Shown here piece after piece: positions 1 to 7,524 of a stretch of 10,649 nucleotides of DNA. The first letter of the stretch is position 1. Every line of letters starts with the position of its first letter. The notes under the pieces are model-generated. The model had not been told where the DNA came from. It searched no databases and saw nothing but the letters and a program-made list of their open reading frames with translations. The translations under genes were made by a program, and so were the position numbers. Location of the stretch: assembly GCA_002697505.1 (NCBI GenBank), contig NZWA01000061.1:1-10649 (forward strand), read 5' to 3'. The DNA is from Flavobacteriales bacterium. Lineage in GTDB: Bacteria; Bacteroidota; Bacteroidia; Flavobacteriales; BACL11.

Positions 1-127
1 TAACATCTTTAGTAGGGGTCATAAAATTAATCCCTAATTCATTATCTTCAACTACCCATTTTACAGCTTCATTTACTCCAAGATAATACTTATTAATAAT
101 TGATTGTATTGTTAATTTATTTATCAT
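1..127 (-). CDS. Unidentified protein, N-terminal 42 residues (cut by window edge)
   Basis: An open frame begins with ATG at 127-125 and stays open to the window edge. Its product begins MINKLTIQSIINKYYLG. The ATG overlaps the TGA stop of the upstream carbamoyltransferase gene as ATGA, a strong sign of a real, translationally coupled gene. The visible part mixes a short hydrophobic helix (IQSIINKYYLG) with what look like beta strands (AVKWVVEDN, LGINFM). I do not recognise it securely. A sliding-clamp-like (gp45) fold would fit the pattern and the nearby polymerase gene, but that is weak inference from 42 residues. No signal peptide or membrane segment is visible. Confidence 0.7.
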   Translation of the reverse strand, partial: MINKLTIQSIINKYYLGVNEAVKWVVEDNELGINFMTPTKDV

Positions 128-1716
128 TTTTTAGTATAAACTTTATCATTAATTACTAGAATATCTACTATTTCGTTGTCCAAATGTACGAAAGCTTCTT
201 TGGGATGACAAACTATAGGTTCACCATGTACATTAAAGCTTGTATTTAGTAAAACTGGAATTTGGGTTACTGCATGAAACTTTCTTAATAAATCATAAAA
301 TTTACCATTTGAGTTAGGAGTTACAATTTGTATCCTTGCTGTTTTATCTACTGGATGTACTACTGCTGGGATTTTATTATGCCATTCTAGATGAGTATCA
401 TATAACATAGTCATAAATTCAGCAGTATATTTTGATTTTTTAACATTAAATACACTACTTGCATGAGTATCAAGTACTACAGGGGCAAAAGGCATATTGT
501 CATTTCTTTGCAGTCTATCATTTACTTTTTTATAGGTCCCAGGTACACTAGGATCTGCTATTATACTTCTATTACAAAGTGCTCTAGGACCATGTTCATA
601 TCTATCTTGAAACCATCCTACTACTTTACCTTCTTTTAAATCAAAAGCTAATTGTGTAGGGGAATATGGTCTACAATTAAATTTTTCTTTATCATGAACA
701 ACATCTATGTAAGAAGTACCTAAAAATATATCATTTAGTCTAAATGGTTTAAAGTCTGGGTTCTTTAATTTATGAACTGCTAATGCTGAACCTAATGGTA
801 ACCCTTCATCTCCCATAGGTGGTGCAACAAATACTTCATCAACCCAATCTAATTCATTAATTCTTTTATTTAATTTTACATTAGCAAATATACCCCCAGC
901 TAAAGCAATTTTTTTAATGTTAGGATACTTTTCATGTAAATTATTAAATAATTCAAGTACTTTTTCTTCAAATACTAACTGACCATTATATGCAATATCT
1001 TCATCAAATTGTGTAAATTTACTACCAAATTCTTCAAACCAAAGTCTGTAAAAATCTTCATATATTCCCCCTAAATATTTTTTACCTTTATCTTTATCAG
1101 TTTTTAAACCATTTATAGTAATACATTTATTAAAACAATCATAAACTTCTTTTCTATAACCCCCATGAGATGATAACCCTACAATTTTACCTTCATCTTT
1201 TAATCTTTTAAAACCTAAAAACTCAGTAAGCATAGAATAATAATGTCCTAAAGATTTATGTGTTAAAGGAATATTATTAATTTCATCCATATTCCCATCT
1301 TTACCAAGATACATTCTACAAGAATATTTTTCACCTGATGCATCAATTGATACTACAAAAGTATCTTCTTCAAAACCACTACAATAATAAGCTAAAGCAC
1401 AATGGCCTAAATGATGATTTATTTTAATATATTTTTCACTAGGAAAAGGTCCTAAACCTATTCCTCTCCATATTTTTTCAGCTACGTCAGCATCATAATG
1501 AGATGTAATATAATCTAATTTTAACCAATCATAATTTTTATGATACCATACATGCTGACCACATTCCCAAGGCATCCTAAATTTCATAGCATAAAAATCT
1601 TTGTAAGCTTTTATTCTATTAAATCTTTCCTCTTCGAAAGCAAATATAGGTACTCCATTTTCAAGATATGCTAAACCAGCACTATGTAATCCTCCTGTTA
1701 ATCCTAATATTTTCAT
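124..1716 (-). CDS. NodU/CmcH/TobZ-family O-carbamoyltransferase
   Basis: The 530-aa protein has the two-part layout of this family. The N-terminal Kae1-like carbamoyl-transfer domain (about 1-335) carries the metal-binding HxxxH (H101, H105), the acidic site at D125 (VSIDASGE), the nucleotide-binding glycines at G274-G275 (LAGGIFANVKLN) and D303 (PPMGDEGLP). The C-terminal YrdC-like domain (about 345-530) shows EHGPRALCNRSI (375-386) and NTSFNVHGEP (491-500). In the family, carbamoyl phosphate and ATP give carbamoyl-adenylate, and the carbamoyl group then goes to a hydroxyl on a sugar, antibiotic or other acceptor. The length is close to usual and no key motif is missing. It lies 2 nt after the DUF2452 gene and overlaps the next gene by ATGA. 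The acceptor is unknown; a hydroxylated DNA base, a glycan or a small metabolite are all possible. Confidence 0.93.
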   Translation of the reverse strand: MKILGLTGGLHSAGLAYLENGVPIFAFEEERFNRIKAYKDFYAMKFRMPWECGQHVWYHKNYDWLKLDYITSHYDADVAEKIWRGIGLGPFPSEKYIKINHHLGHCALAYYCSGFEEDTFVVSIDASGEKYSCRMYLGKDGNMDEINNIPLTHKSLGHYYSMLTEFLGFKRLKDEGKIVGLSSHGGYRKEVYDCFNKCITINGLKTDKDKGKKYLGGIYEDFYRLWFEEFGSKFTQFDEDIAYNGQLVFEEKVLELFNNLHEKYPNIKKIALAGGIFANVKLNKRINELDWVDEVFVAPPMGDEGLPLGSALAVHKLKNPDFKPFRLNDIFLGTSYIDVVHDKEKFNCRPYSPTQLAFDLKEGKVVGWFQDRYEHGPRALCNRSIIADPSVPGTYKKVNDRLQRNDNMPFAPVVLDTHASSVFNVKKSKYTAEFMTMLYDTHLEWHNKIPAVVHPVDKTARIQIVTPNSNGKFYDLLRKFHAVTQIPVLLNTSFNVHGEPIVCHPKEAFVHLDNEIVDILVINDKVYTKK

Positions 1717-1718
1717 AT

Positions 1719-2108
1719 TTAGTTAATTTTATCCCATTTATCATCAGAATCTAATCTAAAGGAACCTATATAAATTTGATTCCACTCATCTGGTCCTATT
1801 AATGATAAAAATAATGTCTCATCTTCTTCTCTTTGATATAAATAATAAGTTTTACCTTTAATAGGTTCAAATCTAAAATCACTATTATAAACTAACTCAT
1901 TCCATTTATATGCTTCTAATAATTTTCTATATTCTTCTTTTATTTCATCAAATCGAGCTTCGAAATAATGATTTGTTTTAATTACTTTTTCTTGTTTATA
2001 AGCTGATATGTTAGTAGGATGAATTGAAGGAGCACCAACACTATCTCCATAAGGCATAATAGCTTTATTTTCAGCAAACATATCTGGTTTGTCCTTTTTC
2101 TTACTCAT
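1719..2108 (-). CDS. DUF2452 family protein, function unknown
   Basis: This 129-aa soluble protein matches my memory of the DUF2452 family. The hallmarks are MPYGDSVGAPSI (18-29), a helical middle (ARFDEIKEEYRKLLEAYKW, 51-69), then FEPIKGKTYYLY (80-91) and LSLIGPDEW (101-109). No catalytic residues are known to me for this family. A charged N-terminal tail (SKKKDK) precedes the conserved part. The gene begins 1 nt after the stop of the polymerase C-terminal half and ends 2 nt before the carbamoyltransferase ATG, so all three are probably co-transcribed and translationally coupled. A link to replication or to carbamoylation can be proposed only from position. The family call is fairly secure; the function is not known. 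Confidence 0.8.
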   Translation of the reverse strand: MSKKKDKPDMFAENKAIMPYGDSVGAPSIHPTNISAYKQEKVIKTNHYFEARFDEIKEEYRKLLEAYKWNELVYNSDFRFEPIKGKTYYLYQREEDETLFLSLIGPDEWNQIYIGSFRLDSDDKWDKIN

Positions 2109-2109
2109 A

Positions 2110-3042
2110 TTAAAATTTAAAAAACATTTCTTTATATGGATTTAAATTTAAAGTCCAACCTAAATCATTATAAAATCCTTCTAATTTATTTAATAAAATA
2201 CTTTCAAATATTTTTTTCCTATCAGCATTTTGTTCTATAAATGTACGGATTTTTTCAGGTAAATCCCAATCTAAAAATGCTATAGCATCAATTTGATATG
2301 GGTTTGGTTTTAAATAAATCCATTTAACTTTATCACCCTGCGTAATTAAACTATGTTTATTACTTAAACCCCAAAATCTAAGTAAATCATTATATCTAAT
2401 AACGGCTCTTACAGCTGCAGGAGCACCTTTAGCTACAACAGTAAACATTTCACCAGCTCTAGCTTTACGTTCAGTATACTTATTTAATGTTTTTACAGAT
2501 GTTGGATTACCTAATTCTGTTAATTGAATAGAACCATCAAGAATTTGTTTTTTAAATTCTTTTACTCTATTATCTATTTCACTTTGTTCAGCTCCCTTTA
2601 AAACATCTACTAATGTTTTATGAAAAAATTTACCTAATACAGGTGGAAAATTAGCTTTTTTAAATTCTAACCCTTTAACATCTAATGATTCTTTTACAAT
2701 ACCTTCTTGTTTAGTAATCCACTGTGCATAACGTCTTGTTGCTCTAAAATAAGCTGAACGAATAACACATTCAGTTTTCATTTCTAGTCTATGTTTACCT
2801 TTAGCATTAAAACAATCTGTAGCTAATTTATCATAAGAATTAGTAACAATCTTTTCATAATCCATTGCTATACTTTCTAAGGCATCATCCTTTTCACTAG
2901 CACTCATTTCATCAAAATTGCTATGTCTAAATCTTAATAAAGGTTCAGCATGCATATAAATTGAATCAGTATCACTATAAGTACAGTAATTAGTATCTTC
3001 AGGATCACAAATCCACCAAGGAGTATCTTCTAAATGCTTCAT
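2110..3042 (-). CDS. 43: DNA polymerase gp43-like, C-terminal fragment (palm motif C and thumb)
   Basis: This 310-aa protein supplies the rest of a T4-type family-B polymerase. Motif C, YSDTDSIY (22-29), has the second pair of metal-binding aspartates (D24, D26). It is followed by a KKRY-like TRRYA (102-106), the KGLE segment (123-126) and the thumb. The end aligns with T4 gp43: GDKVKWIYLKPN (236-247), a LNKLEGFYNDLGW segment (284-296) and an aromatic tail ending MFFKF. The T4 protein ends MFDF, the peptide that binds the sliding clamp. The ATG overlaps the stop of the N-terminal half as ATGA, so reinitiation by terminating ribosomes is likely. Together the halves make 866 residues, near the 898 of T4 gp43. 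The fragment has no nucleotidyltransferase motif A and cannot polymerise alone. A sequencing indel in the A-rich junction cannot be excluded. Confidence 0.93.
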   Translation of the reverse strand: MKHLEDTPWWICDPEDTNYCTYSDTDSIYMHAEPLLRFRHSNFDEMSASEKDDALESIAMDYEKIVTNSYDKLATDCFNAKGKHRLEMKTECVIRSAYFRATRRYAQWITKQEGIVKESLDVKGLEFKKANFPPVLGKFFHKTLVDVLKGAEQSEIDNRVKEFKKQILDGSIQLTELGNPTSVKTLNKYTERKARAGEMFTVVAKGAPAAVRAVIRYNDLLRFWGLSNKHSLITQGDKVKWIYLKPNPYQIDAIAFLDWDLPEKIRTFIEQNADRKKIFESILLNKLEGFYNDLGWTLNLNPYKEMFFKF

Positions 3043-4709
3043 GCTTTTATTTCTTTATTCATTACTCTATTAGCTTCTAATGCAGATTCTTGTATAATAC
3101 GCTGTCCACTAAGTGTTATAGCTTCAGACAATATTACATTCCCATAACGGAATGAACCAAGAGCAGTTGCACCATATAACGAGTTAAGCAAAATTTTCAT
3201 TGTATATTGTTTCATATGAAATGCTGCACCTAATTCTTTATCTCCAGATTTATATGCTTTTTTCATCGCATTTTTATACTTAACCCTTTCATCAAACCAT
3301 TTTTTTAATATAGTTGATAATACTGATTCTCGATTAGTAGCAAACATTACTCCATTTGCTGATATAGATAATTCATTTTCTTCAATCATCCTAACTAACC
3401 TACCTACATTAACTTTAGTTTGTTTTCTTTTATTATTTTCAACAATTAATTCTTCAGCATAATCTCTAGTTTTTAAATCATTTAATCCTAAACGATTATT
3501 TCGATCATCAGCATCAATAATTCTACCAACCATAGTTTCTTTACCAATATTAACAGTCATTATAATTGAAGGATATAGTGATGTTAAATCTAAGTCAAAA
3601 ACATAGTTATAAATTCCTGCTTTAGGGCAAAATAAATAACCACCAGCATAATTCTTTTTAGATAAAGGATTTCTATCTTTAGCAGGTGGGATAATATTTT
3701 TACTTAATAGATAAGCTGAAATTGCTCCATCCTGTGTCTTAGTATTAGCATAAACTTCACTATAATTATGTTTACCTTTATGGGATAGATTTTTAACTAA
3801 TGATAAGTATTCTAATTTTTCATCTAGTTTTTTTAATATTTCAACATCTCGAAAGTTATATTGAATAAATTTAAGGGGATCCTCTTCAAATAATTTATCT
3901 AAATTACCATCATATTCTATTTTCTTTATATTAGCATATTTTTCTCCAATGGCATCTAATTTAAATGATGGTTCATCTGCCCAGCTAAATTTCTTATGTA
4001 GTCTCATATAATCTAAAGACTCAACACCTGCTATTTGAACATATTGATCTTTAAACCAAGGTGTTTCTCTTACATAACCAATTGGAGATAAATGTCTAGC
4101 CCAATCTTCACCTAATACATTACACATTCTATAATACAAATAAGGTATATCAAAATAATCACTATTCCATCCTACTAAAATATCAGGATCAATTTCTCTA
4201 AACTTTTCTAAAAATTTTGCTAGTAATTCTTCTTCTGTTTTACAAGGTATGATTTCTTTAGTTTTAGCTCTTGTTCTATCCATTTTAGATTTTGGATCTA
4301 AAATTAAAATAGCCCATTGATCTACTTGTTTATCATACCATGCTATTGAAGTTACTTTTTTAGGTGCTGATTTAATATAGTCTTCAGTAAGTGCATCACC
4401 CATTTCTGTTTCAATATCAAAAAATAATTCTTTTTGTGTGGTTGAGGGTTCATCATTTGTACCATATTTTTCAACTAAGAATTTTTGATATGGGGTCATG
4501 TCATGAAAATGGAGTTTAGTATTATCTGATTTCCAATTAGAAACCTTTTTTAAAGACTCTCCATTTAGACCTGTATGTGTAGATTGAGAATCATCACATT
4601 CTATATAAGCTTGATTAGTCCATTCAATTTTACTATAACCTTCATCTTCCCAAAGATGGACTAAAAATTCATTACCTTTTATTCTTTGAGCAAAACATTT
4701 TTTATACAT
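3039..4709 (-). CDS. 43: DNA polymerase gp43-like, N-terminal fragment (exonuclease, palm motif A, fingers motif B)
   Basis: This 556-aa protein holds the 3'-5' proofreading exonuclease and the first part of the polymerase domain of a T4 gp43-type replicase. ExoI is FFDIE (D98, E100), ExoII is NSDYFD (N182 to D187) and ExoIII is YNFRD (Y284, D288). Motif A is FDLDLTSLYPS with catalytic D374, and motif B is KILLNSLYG (K505 to G513). All exonuclease carboxylates are kept, so proofreading should be active. The protein stops at residue 556, in the loop between motif B and motif C, and the C-terminal part is encoded by the next ORF with a 4-nt ATGA overlap. The two products must associate to form an active palm. 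It starts 5 nt after the MazG-like gene. Split gp43 genes are known in some T4-like phages, for example the Aeromonas phage 44RR group, from memory. Confidence 0.94.
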   Translation of the reverse strand: MYKKCFAQRIKGNEFLVHLWEDEGYSKIEWTNQAYIECDDSQSTHTGLNGESLKKVSNWKSDNTKLHFHDMTPYQKFLVEKYGTNDEPSTTQKELFFDIETEMGDALTEDYIKSAPKKVTSIAWYDKQVDQWAILILDPKSKMDRTRAKTKEIIPCKTEEELLAKFLEKFREIDPDILVGWNSDYFDIPYLYYRMCNVLGEDWARHLSPIGYVRETPWFKDQYVQIAGVESLDYMRLHKKFSWADEPSFKLDAIGEKYANIKKIEYDGNLDKLFEEDPLKFIQYNFRDVEILKKLDEKLEYLSLVKNLSHKGKHNYSEVYANTKTQDGAISAYLLSKNIIPPAKDRNPLSKKNYAGGYLFCPKAGIYNYVFDLDLTSLYPSIIMTVNIGKETMVGRIIDADDRNNRLGLNDLKTRDYAEELIVENNKRKQTKVNVGRLVRMIEENELSISANGVMFATNRESVLSTILKKWFDERVKYKNAMKKAYKSGDKELGAAFHMKQYTMKILLNSLYGATALGSFRYGNVILSEAITLSGQRIIQESALEANRVMNKEIKA

Positions 4710-4714
4710 TCAGT

Positions 4715-5281
4715 TTAAATAAATTTAGACAATTCGTCTGATGTAAAAAATTGAAGTAAATTAGGGCGATAATAATTAATATTTTTCATTACTTTTTTAT
4801 CACGTGTTCTATAGACAATATAATACTTTCCAACCTTCTCATAGTGACACGGTTCGCCTTGCTCTTTAGAACGTGTTTCAACGGTTGCTTGTGCTTCCTC
4901 TTCACTTGTGCAAGCTTTCGACATATTCGAACCTTGTACTTCTTGATACGCTGGCCATATTTTATCTTTAAGACCATGTAACATAGTTCCATTACCCAAT
5001 GAAACGTAGGCAATGTCACATAAAGCATCAAGAACCTCAACAATATTACCTGTTTCACAGGCATGTTTATATTCCTCAAGTTCTTCAAGGATGAAATCAT
5101 AAACAAATTGCCACTCTTTTTTTTCAGGTATTGTAGGTTCATAATTATTTGGTTTTCCCATTGTAGCATTAAATTCTTCTACTTCATCTACAAAATTAAC
5201 ACTACTTTTTTTAACATTACGATTAACATAGACAGAATCTTTTACCTGTCTTAATTCATTTATTGTTCTTTTTTTCGCCAT
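4715..5281 (-). CDS. MazG-like all-alpha NTP pyrophosphohydrolase
   Basis: This 188-aa protein has the metal-binding pattern of the all-alpha NTP pyrophosphatases (MazG/HisE/dCTPase-like). The first acidic cluster is ILEELEEYKHA (E66, E67, E69, E70). The second is EVLDALCDIAYV with E82, D85 and D89. The phage-typical GSNMSK (117-122) follows. The tail KYYIVYRTRDKKVMKNINYY (152-171) matches the end seen in many phage MazG-like proteins. Such enzymes cut a (d)NTP to (d)NMP and pyrophosphate. Possible roles are nucleotide-pool cleansing, lowering (p)ppGpp, or removing a canonical dNTP that competes with a modified one. It lies between folE (5 nt gap) and the polymerase gene (5 nt gap). Its DNA is richer in CpG than its neighbours: I count 13 CG in 567 nt against 8 in the 1671 nt of the adjoining polymerase ORF. 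Confidence 0.87.
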   Translation of the reverse strand: MAKKRTINELRQVKDSVYVNRNVKKSSVNFVDEVEEFNATMGKPNNYEPTIPEKKEWQFVYDFILEELEEYKHACETGNIVEVLDALCDIAYVSLGNGTMLHGLKDKIWPAYQEVQGSNMSKACTSEEEAQATVETRSKEQGEPCHYEKVGKYYIVYRTRDKKVMKNINYYRPNLLQFFTSDELSKFI

Positions 5282-5286
5282 AACTT

Positions 5287-5985
5287 TTAAATTTGATGTC
5301 CACCATTATTTATTTTAATTGAGTCAAAAAACTCTTTTCTTGCTAAATTAGTATTGTGCCTAAACACACCTGATGCTTTAGTAGTAACCATTGATGCCCC
5401 ATCATGTTTTACACCTCTACAACTAACACAATTATGAGTTGCAACTACAGTAACAATAACTCCTTTATTACCCTCAGTAACTTTATCAACTGCATTATGT
5501 ATAGCTGATGTTAATTGTTCTTGGATTGCACCTCTACGTCCAAATAATTCAACTATTCTATTTAATTTACTAAGACCAATTACTTGACCTCCATCCCCTG
5601 CTATATAACCAATATGAACTACACCTTTAATTGTTTGGTGATGATGTGAACACATTGATGTAAGAGGAATATTTCTTTCAATTACAATACCATCATATCC
5701 ATCTGAAGGAAAAGAAGTAATAGGAGACATAGCTGTGTATCTACCTGCCCATAAATCATTTACATAAGCTTTAGCTACACGTCTTGGAGTTTCCATAGAA
5801 TTTGGATCATTTCTCCAATCACATTTTAAAGCATCAAGGAACTTACCGTATGCCTCTTCAGCTTGATCTATCATTTTATCTTTTTCGGATTGTTTTAAAG
5901 GAAATCCAGGTGCAACTCCATTTGCAAAACCAGGTTGTACTACTTCTAAATCTTTGTGATTTTTTCTGCGTTTATTTTCTGCCAT
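5287..5985 (-). CDS. folE: GTP cyclohydrolase I
   Basis: This 232-aa protein converts GTP to 7,8-dihydroneopterin triphosphate, the entry step of both folate and 7-deazaguanine synthesis. The zinc site is intact: C112 and H115 in TSMCSHHH and C186 in THNCVSCRG correspond to C110, H113 and C181 of the E. coli enzyme. Catalytic histidines H114 and H184 are also present. The substrate-binding core reads GQVIGLSKLNRIVELFGRR (133-151), and QEQLT (155-159) is the usual QERLT motif. The length is normal for the family, with a basic, probably flexible N-terminal 30 residues. Because queE, queD and queC lie upstream in the same operon-like run, the pterin most likely feeds 7-deazaguanine rather than folate synthesis. 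The gene is the first after the only noticeable intergenic gap, so it may have its own promoter. Confidence 0.96.
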   Translation of the reverse strand: MAENKRRKNHKDLEVVQPGFANGVAPGFPLKQSEKDKMIDQAEEAYGKFLDALKCDWRNDPNSMETPRRVAKAYVNDLWAGRYTAMSPITSFPSDGYDGIVIERNIPLTSMCSHHHQTIKGVVHIGYIAGDGGQVIGLSKLNRIVELFGRRGAIQEQLTSAIHNAVDKVTEGNKGVIVTVVATHNCVSCRGVKHDGASMVTTKASGVFRHNTNLARKEFFDSIKINNGGHQI

Positions 5986-6053
5986 TGTTTATAACTTTTT
6001 ATTAATATTAATATACAAATTAATTTGGGCAATTCCAAACTAAGTTTAGGTTT
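5986..6053 (-). promoter_or_regulatory. 68-nt intergenic region with inverted repeats; candidate terminator and/or promoter before folE
   Basis: This is the longest gap between genes in the window. Read on the minus strand after the structural gene, it contains an imperfect stem (CCTAAAC, TTA loop, GTTTGG, one bulge), an overlapping TTTGG/CCAAA inverted repeat with a 6-nt spacer, and a perfect 12-bp palindrome CAAATTAATTTG (6016-6027). TATATT and TATAAA-like AT-rich segments then lead to the folE ATG. It could end structural-gene transcription and start a separate folE-mazG-polymerase transcript. Neither stem is followed by a clear U-run on the coding strand, so the terminator reading is weak. 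Confidence 0.35.
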
Positions 6054-7505
6054 TTAAAGGAAAAATGCTTCAACATCTCCATCATTCCATCCATATAAAG
6101 CTTCTTCATCTGCTGCAGAATCATTAATTACTAAATAAAAGGGATGTTCACCTCTCCATCTCCAAACATTTGCGCCACTAACTAAGTCACCACTTGATCC
6201 TGTATTTGCGGTTGTTGGCTCAGTATTAGATCCTGCACCTAAACTATGTTCTGCAAAAGTAACCCATGCTCCTCCACTATAATATTCAGCAGTAACAGAT
6301 TGTGCTGAATTAGGATTAACTATTGTATAATTATCAATAACATTTCCAAAACAATAATTTTTATTAATTTGAGTATTAGGTACACTTTGTTCACTATCAC
6401 TACCTTGACCATCAGCAATATCAAAAGCCCAACTATCTAAAGACGAATCATATACTACATTAGTTTCAGTATTAGAGGGTGATACTCCTGCTATTGTACT
6501 AGCATAACCACCACTATCTCTTCTAAAACTAAATGGACCTGCTATTGATGCAATTGATCTATCAGCACCATTTGCTTCAACTGAGCATAAAAAAGGTTTA
6601 GTTCCCCATAAATTTATTCTTGTATTATCAAAGGTATCATCTGGAAATTGAAATGTTGTTACTGATCCTGATGGTACTGTAACTTTTGTAAAAGTATTTG
6701 CATTTGAAACAGCATTTGAAAAAACAGTTACTTTACAATCATCGTAGGCATATAAATAAACTGTTATAGGTTCATTTCTACTAAAATAAAATCCCCAATT
6801 AGTACCGTTTAATGACCCAGGTATTACTGCATGTTGTGCTCCATTTTTATATAAATGAATAGGTTTATTAGCTGCATATCTATGTCCAGCTGTTACATTA
6901 AATGTTCCACGTTGAGGACCTGATGTTGCTGATACTACTTCTTCAACTGTTCCATCAGTATTTAACTCAAATATTCTAGTTCCAGTATATGGTGCACAAT
7001 AAATAGCATTTGTTTGAGATTCAACACAAACAAATTCATTAAGACAATGTTGTGGAGTATCTCCTACATTTAAATTTGAAATATTATCTGGGGCTTTTGT
7101 ATTATACCATTTATTTTGATCTGATGGGTTAGTTCCTAATGCATCATATACCATAAAAGGATTTACATCAGTACTTCCAGTTGTATTAATTAAAGATCCA
7201 ACAGTTAATTGTTCTGAACCAGCTATAAAAGTTAAGGCATCACTTACAGTTTCAGCACTTCCTCCTAATTGGTTAGCACATCTAATAAATTCTGTGTCGT
7301 TTTGAGGGGTATAAGATTTTGGAATTTGTCCATCTTCTACCTCATAAATTACATATGCCCCAACTTTATTTGGATTTATAACATTATAATATCCTGTTTC
7401 TTCTGAAGGTCCTAAATCTCCTCTTCGGGTTCTCATTCCAACTTGACCTCTTCTCAAACCTCTTGCAGGTTTGGATTCTGTAAATTTCATAGGTCTTCCT
7501 GCCAT
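6054..7505 (-). CDS. Beta-rich putative virion structural or adhesin-like protein
   Basis: This 483-aa protein is rich in Ser, Thr, Asn, Gly and aromatic residues, has no signal peptide or membrane segment, and looks like alternating beta strands throughout. That is typical of phage tail, fibre or capsid-decorating proteins. The N-terminus is basic (KFTESKPARGLRRG, then RTRRGD, 7-30), perhaps a docking arm. A middle part (about 205-325) reads like a beta-sandwich: HLYKNGAQHAVIPGSLNG, then ITVYLYAYDDCKVTVFS. The C-terminal part includes AEYYSGGAWVTFAEHSLG (406-423) and VWRWRGEHPFYLVIN (447-461). I do not recognise a named family; similar proteins in marine T4-like phages are annotated as virion structural, from memory. 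It sits oddly among metabolic and replication genes. A TATAAATT element lies about 27 nt upstream of the ATG and may be a late promoter. Confidence 0.6.
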   Translation of the reverse strand: MAGRPMKFTESKPARGLRRGQVGMRTRRGDLGPSEETGYYNVINPNKVGAYVIYEVEDGQIPKSYTPQNDTEFIRCANQLGGSAETVSDALTFIAGSEQLTVGSLINTTGSTDVNPFMVYDALGTNPSDQNKWYNTKAPDNISNLNVGDTPQHCLNEFVCVESQTNAIYCAPYTGTRIFELNTDGTVEEVVSATSGPQRGTFNVTAGHRYAANKPIHLYKNGAQHAVIPGSLNGTNWGFYFSRNEPITVYLYAYDDCKVTVFSNAVSNANTFTKVTVPSGSVTTFQFPDDTFDNTRINLWGTKPFLCSVEANGADRSIASIAGPFSFRRDSGGYASTIAGVSPSNTETNVVYDSSLDSWAFDIADGQGSDSEQSVPNTQINKNYCFGNVIDNYTIVNPNSAQSVTAEYYSGGAWVTFAEHSLGAGSNTEPTTANTGSSGDLVSGANVWRWRGEHPFYLVINDSAADEEALYGWNDGDVEAFFL

Positions 7506-7524
7506 AGTATTTTAATTATAAATA

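Noticed and set aside
2975..3060. Split intein or homing-endonuclease remnant at the polymerase break, since polymerase inteins often lie at motif C.
   Set aside because: The N-terminal half ends in ordinary polymerase-like residues and the C-terminal half starts with Met 21 residues before YSDTDS. There are no intein blocks, no C-terminal HN and no endonuclease sequence between the halves.
4789..5254. Other open frames over the MazG-like gene (minus strand 126 codons, plus strand 63 codons).
   Set aside because: They lie in other frames of a gene with clear conserved motifs, and their translations show no domain or sensible composition.
7517..7524. Perfect TATAAATA on the plus strand, matching a T4-type late promoter pointing into the phosphoribosyltransferase gene.
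   Set aside because: No gene is supported on the plus strand here, and this 8-mer is expected by chance in DNA this AT-rich. An antisense role has no support.
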